Source of the DNA: Sipunculus nudus
Lineage: Eukaryota; Annelida; Sipuncula; Golfingiida; Sipunculidae
Direction: 5' to 3'
DNA length: 64,000 bases
NCBI GenBank assembly: GCA_026874595.1
Contig: CM049313.1
Coordinates: forward strand, 72,284,659 to 72,348,658
The translations under genes and the position numbers were made by a program. The notes under the pieces were generated by a model. That model saw only the letters and a program-made list of their open reading frames with translations. It ran no database searches and had not been told where the DNA came from. Positions 26,301 to 40,559 of this stretch are shown one piece after another; the stretch's first letter is position 1; every line of letters starts with the position of its first letter.

Positions 26301-27295
26301 ATAAGATAAGGTCAGAATTACTGGGTTGTAACTGAGTCCACTATCTTAAATTTAGAATTCTTGTATTTTTGTGAGTAAACTTTTAAGTGTAGAATTCAAG
26401 GTCTGTTATCTAAGTACTTGGACACTTAATATTTTTACTACACCAGATTGTTATGCCTGTTTTTAGCTCAGCTGACTATTAGTCATCTGAGCTATAGTCG
26501 TGGTCCATTGTCCGTCGTCCGTCCGTCCGTCCGTCCGTAGATGTGGCACGTTTTGAAACCGTAAGACCTAGGAATCCAAAATTCAGCATAATGTTAGATG
26601 TCCCCAAGATCTCCTACCAAGCCGGAAACTGGGTCTTTGCGACTTCGTTCCTTTGAGAAATTAAGGAAAAACCTCAATTTTTTATTAAAATCCTATTTTC
26701 ACACTTCAGGACTGCCTAATATCAAAACTACTCATCTGTTTTTCCTCATATTTACCATAAATATTTCTCTATATAGTTCCTATGTACATGCCAGAAATTA
26801 AGTCTGTCAAGTATAAATTCTTTAAGTTATGGGCCCAAACATAATGGACTTTGTAAAAAATCAGGAAAAATAATAACTCACTTAACATGAAAAATTTTGA
26901 AACTAGAGTCTATTTTCTCAAGTATATAACTATGTTTAATTAAAATTACCCAAAATTAGATCTGAATTTTGTAAATTTTTTAAGTTATTAGCATAAAAAA
27001 AAATCAGTACCTTAAATTTTGACCATGGCACGTTTTTTTCCTGTAAGCACCATTGATTTAATTTTCACAGCATGTAAACATAAATATTTAGTTTGTCTAA
27101 ATCTGAAATTTGAAAATAAAAGCTTGAAAATTAAGCTTGTTCTTGATTTTTTTTTCTGAAGTCACTTGCTTTGATTACAGATGCAGGGTCCCACTCCAGG
27201 TCACTGGAAGTCAGCTATGGCAGGGTTTCTGATTTGTTACAGTCACTGGGGGAGATCCCCTGCTGTGACAGGTGTACAGTTATTCTCATATCATC

Positions 27296-27296
<1 letters not shown>

Positions 27297-27336
<40 letters not shown>
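27297..27336 (+). repeat. Poly-C run, 40 bp
   Basis: Forty consecutive C residues. The proline-rich frames over it (27171-27419, 27181-27396) are artefacts of the homopolymer. Length in the assembly may be unreliable. Shorter runs: 13 C at 11888, 15 G at 35522, 13 G at 59170. Confidence 0.97.
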
Positions 27337-27337
<1 letters not shown>

Positions 27338-28021
27338 CAAACCCAACCCACCAGGTGTTATGCAGTATTGTTATTGTTTTCACTGTATCTCCTTAATTGT
27401 AATGCTGTTTCCACTCTGATATGCAAAAACTTTCCTTGAAAAAATAATTCAAGGTGTAATCCAGAAGATGCAATGTTGTGTAATGTAGCATTTTTAATGA
27501 AATCAATTTTCTTTTAAATGATTTTAACAAATATAAATGAACCCATCAGTTTGCTTAAATTATTATAAAATATGAAGCACGTTATGGATAAATAAAGACA
27601 CAATTAAAAATTGTGAAATCTAAATCAAGTATTATTTTTAGATATTTATTGTTTTGCAGATTTAAAAGATATATTTTTATGGTAAAAAATAAATAAACAT
27701 TTGTATGCATGATGTGGTGTTATCTGACTAGATTGAGATTTATGATGATGCAATGGAGAATTTTGAATCAACTTTTATATTCAGATATATACGTTAAATT
27801 TGAAATGTATAGAAATATAAACTTAAATTAGAAAATAATTGATGTGATAAAAAATTCAGGATTTAATACAAACATTTGTTCATTATTTTCCTGCCTCAGC
27901 AGAATTTGAGATCAGGCTTTGTTTGCCCTGTTTTATTTTGTTAATTAGCTATATTTCAACTGTATACATTTCATAAAAAATACATATATATTTAATAATA
28001 TATATATACAAAAAAATAGAT

Positions 28022-28267
28022 GCAATTGAACAAATGTGTAAACTACTGAAATGTCAACAGTTAATCGAAAAACCAACTAATGATCATGGTAATAGTACAG
28101 ATCATTTGTTCACTAACTGCTCACATGCTTTAGTTTCACCATTAGGAAACACATGGTCAGGTCACAAAATATTTTTTGCAACAATTTCTTGCTCATCAAT
28201 ACAAACCAATCATATAAACCAACCATGGCCTTTATTACCTCTTCCTCTTACACTTTATCTCAATTAG
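28022..28267 (+). pseudogene. Degenerate endonuclease/exonuclease/phosphatase-type fragment of a transposon
   Basis: The plus-strand frame reads AIEQMCKLLKCQQLIEKPT, then a TDHLFTN segment and SPLGNTWSGHKIFF. This layout (QL...P T...G.TLDH.FTN..., then SPLG.T.SDHK) resembles the C-terminal part of endonuclease domains carried by LINE-type retroelements and some Helitron relatives in invertebrates. The catalytic-type SDH is here SGH, and there is no intact upstream domain, so it is a broken copy. It lies at the right end of the dispersed element. Assignment is from motif memory, without an alignment. Confidence 0.45.
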
Positions 28268-31259
28268 ATATTATTTTAGATTTTTACCTTCAAGGTTAAC
28301 GTCAGCTGAGCACAATGACCCATAGGTCCCTTGTTTATATGAGCAGCCTTTCAGCAGTGCTTGATGCAGGAATTTGTAATCCTCACAGTTCCTTCCCTTC
28401 TCTCTCTATTTCATAAGTGTGATCATGTATTCCAAACTGAACAGTTTTTGTGTGAATAAATTTGATTTCAATTATGAACTTCATGACAGATTTTATTTGT
28501 GAAACAGCAGATATTCAAGATCTAAGAAAAAAAATGAAGATTGTGCAGTTGAGTTCATTTCACAAATGAAAATGATTGTGTCAGATGTTCACCTGCATGC
28601 GGTCATTATCAGGGGATATTGAGGTAGCTACTTTGAGCTTTAAGCCATGATTTTTCACAAGGATCTAAATCGCTCTTCAAAGCAGACACCATGGGGCCAG
28701 GAAGCAGAATTTTTTCTTCTATTTGTGGATCCAGATGTGGGCTGTTTGTCACCTGTCCATGCGCAGACGAGGCTTTATAAATAAACTAAAATCAGACAAA
28801 ATCTGCAGAGCCACCTTGTCTTCAGCTGACATTTATTGATTGCACTAAACAGTTCCCATTACAGATGTATCTCGAAGCACCTTATCTATAATATGCATTT
28901 ATGCTTATTATCAGCTATTACAACTAGACTTTCATAAAACCTGTCCCTATCATGTAAACTTCATCACTGTTTGCATATTAAGCTCGGTTAGTGGATACCT
29001 TGACTCATGTAACTAATGGAATTTTCTCATATATGAGTATGCTGGCATATTTTCAATAATTTTCATAAATATAAAATGCAACTTTTCTACCTACCTCATC
29101 TCACCTTTACCTTCAAAATAGGTTTAAATTATCAACATAAATTTTGAATAGCCATCCTAAAAGGTTCCATCCAGTGTAAATGAGAATTAACTCACCAATG
29201 CAAATTCATGTACATGTATAAATTACCAGCTGATACTTTATTTGTGATCATTATACCATATAGATATGTGAAGTTTAATGTGTTGAAAATGTACTTTGTT
29301 TATCATTAGTTTTCATGGAATAATTAATTATTTCAGCAAACCTTTCAATAATTTTATTGTGTAATTTTATTTTTAAAAAAGTATTTTGCAAGCGAATCAT
29401 GGTTTATGGACCTATTGAACCACTGGGGAATGACATACTCACTTTCCAAAATTTGAATTAAAGATATGAAGTTGATTTTAAAACAGTTTTTTTTTTAACA
29501 AGAAATAAGACCCCACTGAATGCAGTCAGGAGTCATTGATCACATCCAAATATAAAATATATCCAAATGTGACAGCTGCTGATTGGATAAAGTCATGTAA
29601 ATACTAAAAAAAATGTAAATGTATGCAAATAACCAGCAAAAAGCAAAAACACATGATGGCTTCTCATGCAGGGATACATTAATCTGTCATTTCATTGGAA
29701 TCATCCAGGAAAAATATAAAATTTACTGATTTATACTGAAATATCTGATTTCATCATCAAATCTTTAATGCCAGATACAATGCTTATAAAACTAATTTGT
29801 TTATTAAATCAGTTTGATGTTAATTGGAGAGATATCTCCAGTAGTCATGAAAAGTATTCAATTTAATTTGTTCCTTTTAGGAAGTTTTTTCTTTACTTTG
29901 CGAAAAATACTGTTTTTGTCTGATGATTGATACAAGGTTCTTATGGTCAGGAGATATCCAGTGTTCTTAATGATGCAAGGGGCTTTTTTTGCAATGATAC
30001 AAGGGATTAGATGAGACCCTGGGGCAATCTGTGTAGAGTGCATCAGGAATGTACTGAATACACAGGTTATGTCTGTTGTGGTGTGTTACACTATACCCAG
30101 ATGGTACTATAAACCTATACACTAGAAATATGTCAGATACACCTCACCTGAACATTTTAACGATCATAATAATGTAGAAGGTTTGGATGTTCAATGGTTA
30201 ACAAATGAGAAAAGTGATACAGTGGTCTCTTAATTGTGCAAATTACAATAAAATTAAAAGCCTATAAATCAGTCATGTAGCTGCTTAATTCATCACTACC
30301 ATTTTGAAATACTGGAAACAAGAAAAAAGTGTTTTCCTTATGATGACCATTTTATTATATAAGAATCTTCACCTTTTTAAAACGCTTTAATCATTTTTTT
30401 TTCATTATAAATATGCAGAAACTGCATTAATTGTTATGGCCATATTAAGATATAAGAAAATGCTTTAATTACTATGGCCATTTTAAGATTAGAAAACGGC
30501 TATCTTTGTTGTAACTGATAAATTTAGGTATATAAGAAACTAGCGTTATTTAACACTGAAATCTTCAGATTTCATTTTATATTTTGGACAAATTCTGACA
30601 CAGGTTAAATTTACATTATCTTAATTTATCTTCCCCAGTACATTGAATTTATATATATCAAATTTATGAAAGTTACAGAGAGGGTTTGCTTTAAGTTAAT
30701 GAATATCTTTATATTTTAAAATGGATCTGCAGTATGTGTGACTTAAGAAACATTAACTAGCTGATTGAGATAGTTCTATAAGTTTCAGTGTTGGCCCTCT
30801 GAGCATTAAAGAGTTAAAAATGGGTTCAAGATAAAATCATTTGCAAATCTACCTCAGTGGTTGCCAGTAAAAGTAAAAATCTTCATGGAACCCTAGGAAG
30901 TCTTATTTGTTGGAAATTTTTACACTTATTTTGCAGAGTTCTTTATTTACCCTTCTCTTGACATCAAGATTAAATGCAGACACTTGGACTGCTGATGCTC
31001 TGAGTTTTCTGAGTGATGGCTTCATGTTTTATGCTGGTCATAGTCTTGTATTTGATTTTTGATTGAATCTGTAACATCCAACAGCTGAACAAAAGTGTGG
31101 GTGCTTGCGAGACTAAATGCAGACATTTTAAGAGATTGCTTTGTGCTTTGGTGTGTGAGTTTTCTGAGGGATGACCTTATTTTTTATGCTATCCAAGGTG
31201 GCAGTGAATTTGATTTCCGGTTGAATTAGTAATGACAAAATGCTGAACTAAATAGATCA

Positions 31260-32110
31260 GAAGACTGGTAAGCGATTTCAGCTCGGCTGTGCGGTGGCGT
31301 TGAGGAAGAAACCTTCCATCAGTTGGGTATATTTTATTAGTCAGCTAAAACCAACAGAACCACGGCCAATCGGAGTTCTCTGTCACAATCAAATCTGAAC
31401 TGAGCAGCTATCAGGTCTGGGTTTTTACCTCAGATTTATAATGCATTGAGTCTTGTCTGTCTGTTGCAATGGCGAGGCGGCCCCGCCACTTAGCAGAATC
31501 TTCCCCATTCACGGCTATACCACTTGGATGGGCATCATAAAGATAAATTCAGCGAGTTTTTTATTCAGACTTTGGCTTTAGCCGGGAGGGGGATGGTGAT
31601 ACAGATGATCTGAGGATGTATGCTTGTCCTGACAATCGGTGCTTATGCTCAACCTCCGCATCTGTGGTAATCAACATCCCCCTTAAGTGAGCTCAGCAAA
31701 TTAATTAAGCACTTGCGATAGACAGACAGGGGCTGGGTACTGCAGGCCCACTGGTCTGATAAACAAAATGTAGCCAAGCCCAGGGTGGCAGGGTTTTTTA
31801 AGCCACATTTCCATGATGGGTCAACTGGGGTTAGGGTCTTATCAAATCAATTTCCATTAGGAGTACATCTGACTTTTGCTCCCTGCCATGGCTATGTCTT
31901 AGCCAGCAAACAAACTCCAGACCATGTGCCCTCCACCATTGGTACAGTATACCACCCGCCAGCAGTCTGTCTAAATACCTGGACTCACTTGCCAGACATA
32001 TGGCCGATCACAGAGAATAGTGCCAACCCCACCCCCTGATAGCAACTAAATAGAAACCAGGACCTTGTAGCAAGCCCTGGCTAGTCTGTCGTGTGTATGT
32101 CCAATTATCA
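31260..32110. promoter_or_regulatory. GC-richer island, candidate conserved non-coding element
   Basis: About 850 bp of non-repetitive sequence with CpGs (agctcggctgtgcggtggcg near 31280; ggcgaggcggccccgccac near 31471; tagccgggaggggg near 31580). The 84-aa frame at 31785-32039 has no recognised domain. Regulatory role inferred from composition and clustering with the other islands. Confidence 0.32.
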
Positions 32111-35100
32111 AGGGTACACCCAGGTATTTAGACAAGAACTACTTGTGTATTTCTGGAAATTCTATATCATTCCATAATGGAAATCTCAGACCTGTTCAGT
32201 ATAATCGCTCAACCATTTAAATAAGAACTTCAACATCTGTGCCAGAGATGCTGTATCTTTTCAGACAGGTGTTAGAGGCTATCCAGAATCAATGAAGCAT
32301 TAAGAATGAGGGCCTCTGAGAATAACTGAAGTATTTAGGAAATCCTGTCAGTCATACATTTGATGATAATTTTGTATTAATAAACGAAGATAGTAAGGTT
32401 GTCACACCAAAAAGATCACCAGAAAGACCATTTTGTAGAAATGTTCCATCTGACTTATGATCTCTGTTTTATGATCTATTGTCTTTTCTGAGAAATGTTC
32501 CAAGAAATGCTCACAAGTTACAGAAAACATTTACTTTCCTTATTTTTTTCCTTATTTATGGAACTAAACAGTAAATTTAAAGAGGTTATATGTACACATG
32601 AAACATCAGAAATTTCAAATCTCTTCATGCAGCTTCTGTTATTCCTGTATTTATTTTTCTTGGAACCTGTTCATGTGGTTCTCGTTTGACTATTATACTT
32701 GGAAATAATGTCCAAAGTAACAAAAAGTGAAAATATATAATTTTTGCTACAGATATTAATATTTTTACCTTGAAATTAAGCTAATATAAAAATAAAGCTT
32801 TTTGAAAGATGCAGAACTTTAGAAAATAAATAGATTTTGATATTTTAAGATTAAGTACTTAAAAAATCATGCTTAATTTCAGAGCTTTGCAAAAAGTCTT
32901 GAAAAAATCTTGAAATTTCATTTGCAGGCTGTCTAAATTTTTTAGTCTCTCATCCATACTCCCTTTTTTTATACATTGGTAAGTTTGTTAAGATTCAGAT
33001 ATACAAGGCAACCACAGATTTTGCTGAATTACTCATAGTCATGGAGGAAGGGTCAGTAATTTTTGTTTGAATAGGTCATAAAAAGTCATAAAAATCTGAC
33101 CTTCTGGAAGTGTTGGAACCCTGTGTTTGCTTAACAGTCAGATAAAAGACTGACAGAGAAATCATCTTCATCTGTTTGTATTGTTTATACATCACACATA
33201 ATTCGAACTCTTTGTTCAATGATTAGGACAATAACTTTAGTATAAGATTGGCTTTATTAACCAAAACCCCAGATCATGGGTGATCATTTGACACCCTATC
33301 TTTAGCATAATAAAAAATGATTTGACACAGAGTGCTTATTCTACTTAGTCAGTAACACAATTTTGAACTCATGACCATCATGTCTGTTGTCCAATGAATA
33401 AACCACTAAATAATGCAACTGTACTCTGACACTTTTTACACTAATTGCATAATTTGTAATTTATTTTATGTGATATTGTTTTTACATCACTGGAGACCTG
33501 GTGGGGTGTTGCATATCAACAGATCAGGACTGTGAAAAAGCAACATTTACACCATTAACTTTATTTAGGACATCACGTCAGCAATATTGATGCCTCGGGC
33601 ATCAATCGAGGAGAGATTAAAACCCCTGTGATCTTTAGGATTATGCTTGAATTATTCACTCTAAAAGTGAATAATACATACAGAGGTGGATGTTTCATTT
33701 GAACTACAATTCACTTTTACTTGGTCTGATCTCCCCATTTTAATATCCCCATTTTTGTTCCACTTGGGATAAATCTGTCCACGGCTATGTGAACATCACC
33801 ATTGTCTGTTCAAGCATAAAAGCATGATGCATATCAATAATGATTTGAACCTGAATCCCCATTTGAGGGATACATATATTTGTGCTCTAATTCCACAAAA
33901 AAACAGTCCCACAGAAATATTTGGTGTCCAGAAAATGAATTTTTATTTGCTGATATTTGTCATGTGACCATGAATGATATCGCATTCTTGATCATATTTT
34001 GTCCTGCAGTGGAATAGAAGTGAAGATTAGAAGTGGATATCCAATATCTTACATCTTGTTTTATAGAGTGATGAATGTTGATTGGCTATTCCAGATCAGG
34101 TGACCTGTACTTTAAAGCATACTGAAAATGATTAAACTCTCTTTTCATGCCTCCATCACCTGAGAGCATATTTTAAGAAAATACATGAAGTGTACTGTTT
34201 CAGTGATTCAGTAATTAAATGCATGGTAACTGAAATTAAAATGAATTGCATCTGAACTGAACTTAAAATTTCTGAAACTAAAATGTTTGCATAAGTTTTC
34301 TAAATATTTGTCACAAAAATTGTCATGCTATAAATCTAGTTACCACATACTAATGTGATACACTAGAGCAGGGTTTGCATATATCACCAAGAATCAATTA
34401 AGGTTTGGCGTAGTTATTTAACTCTCCTGTCAGGTTACGTAAATCAGAGGAGAAATGTACACATTGCATGTATACCATTTGTTCGTTAAAATCTCTACTA
34501 CACATGGCCATGTGTATCGTTAAAAGAGTTTGTAGCAGTCAGGGGACATGGTATGGGTTTTATGTATCCCATTGTCATGTATGGCTTGATTGATCATATA
34601 GGTGTTGTTGTATATACGATGCTAGGTTGCTCAGATATTTTTTTAAATGCCTGACATGAGTTCCATTCCATTTAACATAAGTCAGGGTAGCACATTTTGT
34701 TGGCTAATATTACGATATCAGGACAATTTTCTTGGCAAAAAACAACAACCTCAAAAGCAATAGTGCCTCATTATAGAACCCAGGAGTGTTTTCAACTTGT
34801 AATTCATTAGTTTAAATATTCACTTGTCCATTTGGAATAATTTGAAATCATCGGTGCGTAGCCTGAGTGAATTTTGTAGTCGTATTTGGTTAACCAAGGG
34901 CATGAAATGCAGCCATCAGATGTAACAGCTAATGGTAGTATCTCATGAAGCATTTATATACAATTACAATCAACCTAGCAAAGGCTCTGTTATTCCTTGA
35001 TTCATACAACTGCTTTTTATCCTCCCCACTGATACCTGGTTTAACATCACAATGAAAATGACTGATTAAATATTAAATACAGGTGAAAAAGCATGCTTCA

Positions 35101-35521
35101 TTGACACATTCACAGATACTCTGCTGAATCATGAGTCCCAGGGGTCCAGAACTGCTGGCATTAAATAAACATGGACACAAATACAGATCCATAGAGGTTA
35201 CTAAGTAGAGACCAAATCACCTCCACTAAGGCAGTCTTTCAAATAATAAAAAAAAATATTTGTGGACCTTGTGAATTACATGTAGCTCAGAATTAAACCT
35301 GAGCAGCTTGCTATAAGTACCACCACCTCTGTCCACTAAGACTGCAAGCTGATTAAAATTTTTTTTAATTGAATTTAATACATGATGGCCAGTTTATGAT
35401 GGTTGGTCTGCAAAGCAGATCAGATTGATCCACAGGAAGAAAAAAAAATTGCCAGTGATCCGGAGGAAAATATTATCAGTGCTCCATATTTAAAAAAAAA
35501 AATATCCATCCATAATTCAAT

Positions 35522-35536
35522 GGGGGGGGGGGGGGG
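35522..35536 (+). repeat. Poly-G run, 15 bp
   Basis: Fifteen consecutive G residues in otherwise AT-rich DNA. Confidence 0.97.
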
Positions 35537-36239
35537 AACCCATGGTCATCATGGAAATACTATTCACAATCAACATGGGGAAAAATTATGATCCATATAC
35601 AGAACTGTTCTTTAAATCTCATGGGATAAAAACATTCATGGTCAGCATAGTAGAGAAATCCCATGATCATTTGGGGGGGAAAAATCCTGACCCCTTTTGA
35701 TAAAACATGGAGCTGTAATCCAAATAGGGAAAAAAGATCAAGGAGAGAAACTAAGGAACTGTAAGACAATAATAGCATAATAATTTTTTTCAAAAGTATT
35801 GAAAATTAACAAAAATATATTACAAGTATGATTAATCATTCTCTTTTGTCAGTGAATATTTGGTATATCACTTTTCAACATTTTATCATTTGATTATTTT
35901 AATATTTAATCGTTCAAATAAGTCATTATGGTTAAGAATATTTAACTTATTTTTCTGCTATTCAGAAAAATTCTTAGCCCCACCATAAGGCAATATTGCC
36001 AAGTTACGGAGACATCATGTTGATGGTGACAGCTCATTGGATGTCTCCTTTACCCTGAAACCAGTAACTGTGTGTCAAGCCTGCAGGCAATGACATATTA
36101 CATCAGTTAATGCCTCTAATATCCCAAAATAGCAGGATTGCCCTTCATTACTTGACATTTGTTTAGTGGATTGATATCACAAATTTGGCTTCATGCCTCA
36201 ATGATCAGATAATGTTACAACCAATTGGCTTGCTTTGGC

Positions 36240-36690
36240 TTAAGTCTGAAAGCAAATTATGTGAGAAGAGTGGATTCGGAGCCTCCCGTTCTCCACGCAG
36301 ATCACTGTACCAAGCGGTATAACAACACATTGTAATTTGAGGTTGCCAAAATTACAGTAGGGCGGGAGGCGATTATTGGCCTATATGCCCACCCCATGTC
36401 AATGTGACAATAGTCGTAATTATGGGCTTCACTGCCAGACACAAAGGATTCAAATTAATCCCGTCAGTCCCCTCAAGAAAAAGGAGGGATCTTTTCTGCG
36501 GGGAGGGAATTTGTTGGTATGCTTCAAACGTCTTTGGCTTCCTTAATGCTTGGCATAAATCCTCCCGATTGCACCCAAAAAGCAAGTTACTCTGATAAGG
36601 GGGGTTTGCAGGGAAATCTCCTTTGAGATTGGGCACCATTTGCTGAGCATGGCTTGGCACCAAGCCTACTTTACTTCGCATGGAAGAACA
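36240..36690. promoter_or_regulatory. GC-richer island, candidate regulatory element
   Basis: About 450 bp with CpG words (cctcccgttctccacgcag near 36282; agggcgggaggcg near 36359). Overlapping plus and minus frames (36404-36595, 36373-36681) without recognised domains. Non-coding is the simplest reading. Confidence 0.3.
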
Positions 36691-37333
36691 TTCAGTTAAC
36701 TTTATCTCTTCATACCATCAGAGCCCTGTATAATGCTGGAATTATACATTATAATGGCTTAAGCTTTTTATTTCTAAATATTATTTTCTCTCTTTAACAC
36801 TACCTAGCTACCTAGACTTGACTAAATGATCTTATCATCTTTCTAAGATAATTCTTTTTAGACTCCATCTTGTAAAAAGCTTTGGTGTGCATTTTCTTGG
36901 TACAAGACAGATATTTATATTGATATTAATTTTATTAAACCATAAATAATGGATATGTATTTTCATTTAGTAATAGCTTCAGAAATGCACATTTCTTTTC
37001 AGTTTATTTGCAATATTCATGATTTAAAGTTTATTTCATATGTAAAACCATTTATATATATAAAGTTGATGACAGTTATAGTTTATTTCAAAGAATGCCA
37101 TTTCTTCAGGATCATTCCTTTCCCCTTTTAGAAGAAATTTGATCGACAAATAAAATATCACATTGTCATATGATGGTTTCATGACCCTTGACAGAGAACC
37201 CTGCCCCAAGAAAAAAATTTAGGCAAATTACATTATACAACTGTTTTAATATTAATATTATTCACAAATCAATATATCCTTTGTGTTTATACAAGGCTTG
37301 GTGGTCCAGGCAAGGTCATATTCCAATTATTTT

Positions 37334-37335
<2 letters not shown>

Positions 37336-37368
<33 letters not shown>
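37336..37368. repeat. (TA)n microsatellite
   Basis: 33 bp of alternating TA. Confidence 0.96.
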
Positions 37369-37369
<1 letters not shown>

Positions 37370-37499
37370 ATAACCTGTAAATTTGTAAAATGACATCATC
37401 ATGGAAGCAAAATCTGAAATTTTGCAATAAATTGCAATAAAGAGACAACTACATTTGCAGTGGAATATTTAGTATGATAAATGTTCCATTTGAGGTATT

Positions 37500-38800
37500 T
37501 TCTGCACGTTCTGAACATTTTATGCTCTGCCATCTAACAATTATGCAATTTTAGAACACGCAAAAATGCTTTGATACCCCGAATTACCTGACGTAGAATC
37601 AGTCTTAAGCACCGCTTTGTTGTCTTGATGAAGCGGCAGAAATGCCTCATTACATCATCAAAACAGATGCTGTGGGTTTTATGTAATTATTTCACCGGTT
37701 TTATTAGGATTTAATCAAGTTACTCTTTATGTGTTCTTTCTTGTCCTGATGGAAATACCTCAATATAAATGGCATTAGGTGATATGAAACACATTGTCAG
37801 GAAAAAATGCAAAAATGTCGCCAACTGGCCAGAGTCAGGGGATGTCAAGATCTAACAAAGCTTGTATGCTTGTTGTTTACTTCTCATTTGCGTGTCGCTA
37901 ATGGCCACCCATCAGCCTGTCATGATCACGGGAGAGCAGACGAGTGAAGGATGAAGGATTTGGGTTTCGTTATTAACATCCCTCTATCACCACTATCACT
38001 GAGACCATTAAATGGAATCTTTATTAGCTAATGGCCCGAATATCCTCAGCTAAATGCGTCTTAACAAGAAAACGGGCCCACTGCATGTGAGCAGTAAAAT
38101 CATTATTTCCGCTTTGCGTGTCTAGGGCTAATCACGATGCCCTCCTCTGTAATTACAAATTGAATTTGCTATTTGACCCTGGTGGTTCAGTAAAGTACTT
38201 GTCTCATGTTTATTTTATATTACAAAGGCCAAATTTATTGTGGCTCTAATGTGCCCCAACTCTAGATGATATTAGACATTGCGACGAGTCATCATGGACG
38301 ATCACACAACCATGCCCTGGTTACGCATCCAGCCAGCACAAGTGCACTGCTCGGGTGAGAAACTCGGGATAATAAAGCCCATTCATTTTCAACATCCCAT
38401 CAGTAAGGTGTCTTTACAACAAAGCCTACTCTGCACTTATGAGTTTTATCCAGTGACATAACAATAACTCCACACACTTGCCAGTAATATGGTCAGGAGC
38501 TCCAGATAAAAAAATACACTCCCTCCTCACTGGATCTGGTAGAGTGTTAAGGTGAGAACATATGGACAGCCTTGTCAGCGAGTACCAAGTTCTCAAGAGG
38601 TTCTTGACACATTTGACCCTTCAAATGACAGGTTTGTTTACATCTCAGTGTTTTCAACGAGGATTAAAAGAGAGGTTATTGTTAAGCCCACCTTTCTATT
38701 CACTTTATTGACAGACCACTCGAGGTACATGCTCACCAGCTCCTACTTATCTCTTCATCCAGTTCTTGTGTCACATTTAAGATCATATGACAGATAGGAT
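37500..38800. promoter_or_regulatory. GC-richer island, candidate enhancer region
   Basis: About 1.3 kb of high-complexity sequence with words such as cctgacgtag (CRE-like, near 37588), ttaagcaccgctttg and ttcaccggttttatt, and several TAAT cores. The frames at 38279-38461 and 38552-38797 carry no recognised domain. It lies about 3-4 kb upstream of the ARID core exon. Confidence 0.33.
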
Positions 38801-38897
38801 CACACTCTTGGCATTTTTTATCCAGATTACTGTAACACAAAGTACCATATATTAATTCTACTAATATAATTTTTCAAATGAATTCCTTACTGTGTTA

Positions 38898-39170
38898 AAA
38901 TTATTCATATTTTAGGGTAGATAAAACAACTGCAAACTTCACTGCATACAAATTATAAAAAGTGTTGAATATATATATATATATGTTTTGAAGAAATTTT
39001 CAACAAAGCATGCATACACTCTGTACTATATTATAATTATTCACATGTTCAGGGTAGATAAAACAACTGCAAACTTCACTGCATTCAAAATTATAAAAAG
39101 TATTGAATATCTGTATGTGTTTGTAGAAATGTTCAACACAACGTGCATACACTTTCCTTAATGTTTTTCA
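38898..39170 (+). repeat. Imperfect tandem duplication, 137-bp period
   Basis: The block starting agggtagataaaacaactgc at 38914 recurs at 39051, followed in both by 'aaacttcactgca', 'aattataaaaagt(g/a)ttgaatat' and 'catgcatacact/cgtgcatacact'. A short TA tract sits in the first copy (38969-38983). Confidence 0.88.
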
Positions 39171-40559
39171 ATAAATTTTTTGAAGCACAGATTGCAGAAT
39201 GTTGCAGGAAAATAAATTATGGTATTTTGGTGAAAATAAAATCTTAATCATGCAAATGTTTGTGCATCAAGAGAACCTTAAAATACATCTATGGAACTTT
39301 GAACACCTGTAATATACCTGGAAGATAAAAAAAAAAGTTGTGTCCATAAAAAAATATTTATTCAGATATGGAAAACAAAATTTCAAACCTTGATTGATAA
39401 AATACATTCTTCACAAACTTTGCAATATTTTTCATAATAATGACTTATTGCACAAATGTCAAATGTGAATCTAAGATCTGCATTTATATCTTTCTATGTT
39501 ATCTTAATTAAGTTAACAAGTTGAGAGAAATTACATCTCGGAAAATAATAATTAAAAATAATAATATGGGATGAAATTTTACAGAGGATTGTTTAATTGT
39601 TTATTTTATGGTTACATTTCTAGATACTGTTAAAGTAAATAAGTGACACTGAAAGTAGCATAATCACATATCCCATCATGCTTTGCAATGACAGCCCAGC
39701 TGCCAAGTTTGTCTGACATGACACAGAGATTGTCGGCTTCGCAATCCCCAATGAAGAAAGATGCTTTGTATTACAGCTGTAGATACTGGTCAGCTGTCCT
39801 GCCTCGAGTATGACACATGTTGCACCAAGAAACACACCTGGACAATGACATCACAATGTTTCCATCCCAAAAATCACATATTCTTCCGGGCTCTGTTATG
39901 AGACATGTCTAGCTTGTATAGATAAGGTCTAGACTATCATAGTATTTGGTATATTGGGTGATTAAATTGTGACTTGAACATGATAAAATTTGATAATATG
40001 TAGCAGTATAAATTTATGAAGCACTAGGTAACTTTATGACCTTGATAGCATAACCAGAAAACTTTATTAACTGAAATAATGTCAACTAAAATATTTAACA
40101 ATGCATTTATGGCATTTCATTTGAATTTAAAATCCAGAAAAATAACTTTACGAGATAACACATTTCTCTGACATTTATTAAGTGGTTAAATATACTTCTT
40201 TTTAGAATATGATCAACTCAAATTAGTATAATTTAATATTGGTCAAGTTATTGTCCATTCAGTGTTTTATTCAAAGAGAGATGAACAAATTAAGCATATT
40301 TTGTAAGTTTGTTGTCGAGGTCAGTAAACCGAGCATCAGCATATAAAAAAACAGACTAAGGAGGCTTAACTGCATGAAGCTCAGAAACTCTTGCACATGC
40401 ATTAGTCCCTGAAATATAACCTTTCCTGTGAAAAACCGAAATTTCAACATCGGAGTTATTGACAAGTTGAGAAGTCATATTTCTGAGGGAAAAAAGTTAT
40501 AGCTGAGCATTCCATACTTTACTCAAATACTAAAATTATATAAAATGTATGAAGAGGAT

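Larger units (their letters stand above)
26462..28335 (+). mobile_element. Dispersed bivalve-type element, ~1.9 kb, degenerate
   Basis: Starts tttagctcagctgac, followed by a (CCGT)n tract at 26513-26538, and ends gtcagctgagc...ataggtcccttgttta. The end words GCTCAGCTGA (left) and TCAGCTGAGC (right) are inverted copies. This head-and-tail arrangement matches a repeat class very common in bivalves, as I remember it. The right part encodes a degenerate endonuclease fragment (separate entry), and a 40-C run sits in the middle. The interior is otherwise AT-rich with no intact frame, so the copy is dead. It may be two nested repeats sharing ends rather than one element. Confidence 0.55.

Noticed and set aside
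27171-27419. Proline-rich small protein
   Set aside because: Proline run is simply the 40-C homopolymer.
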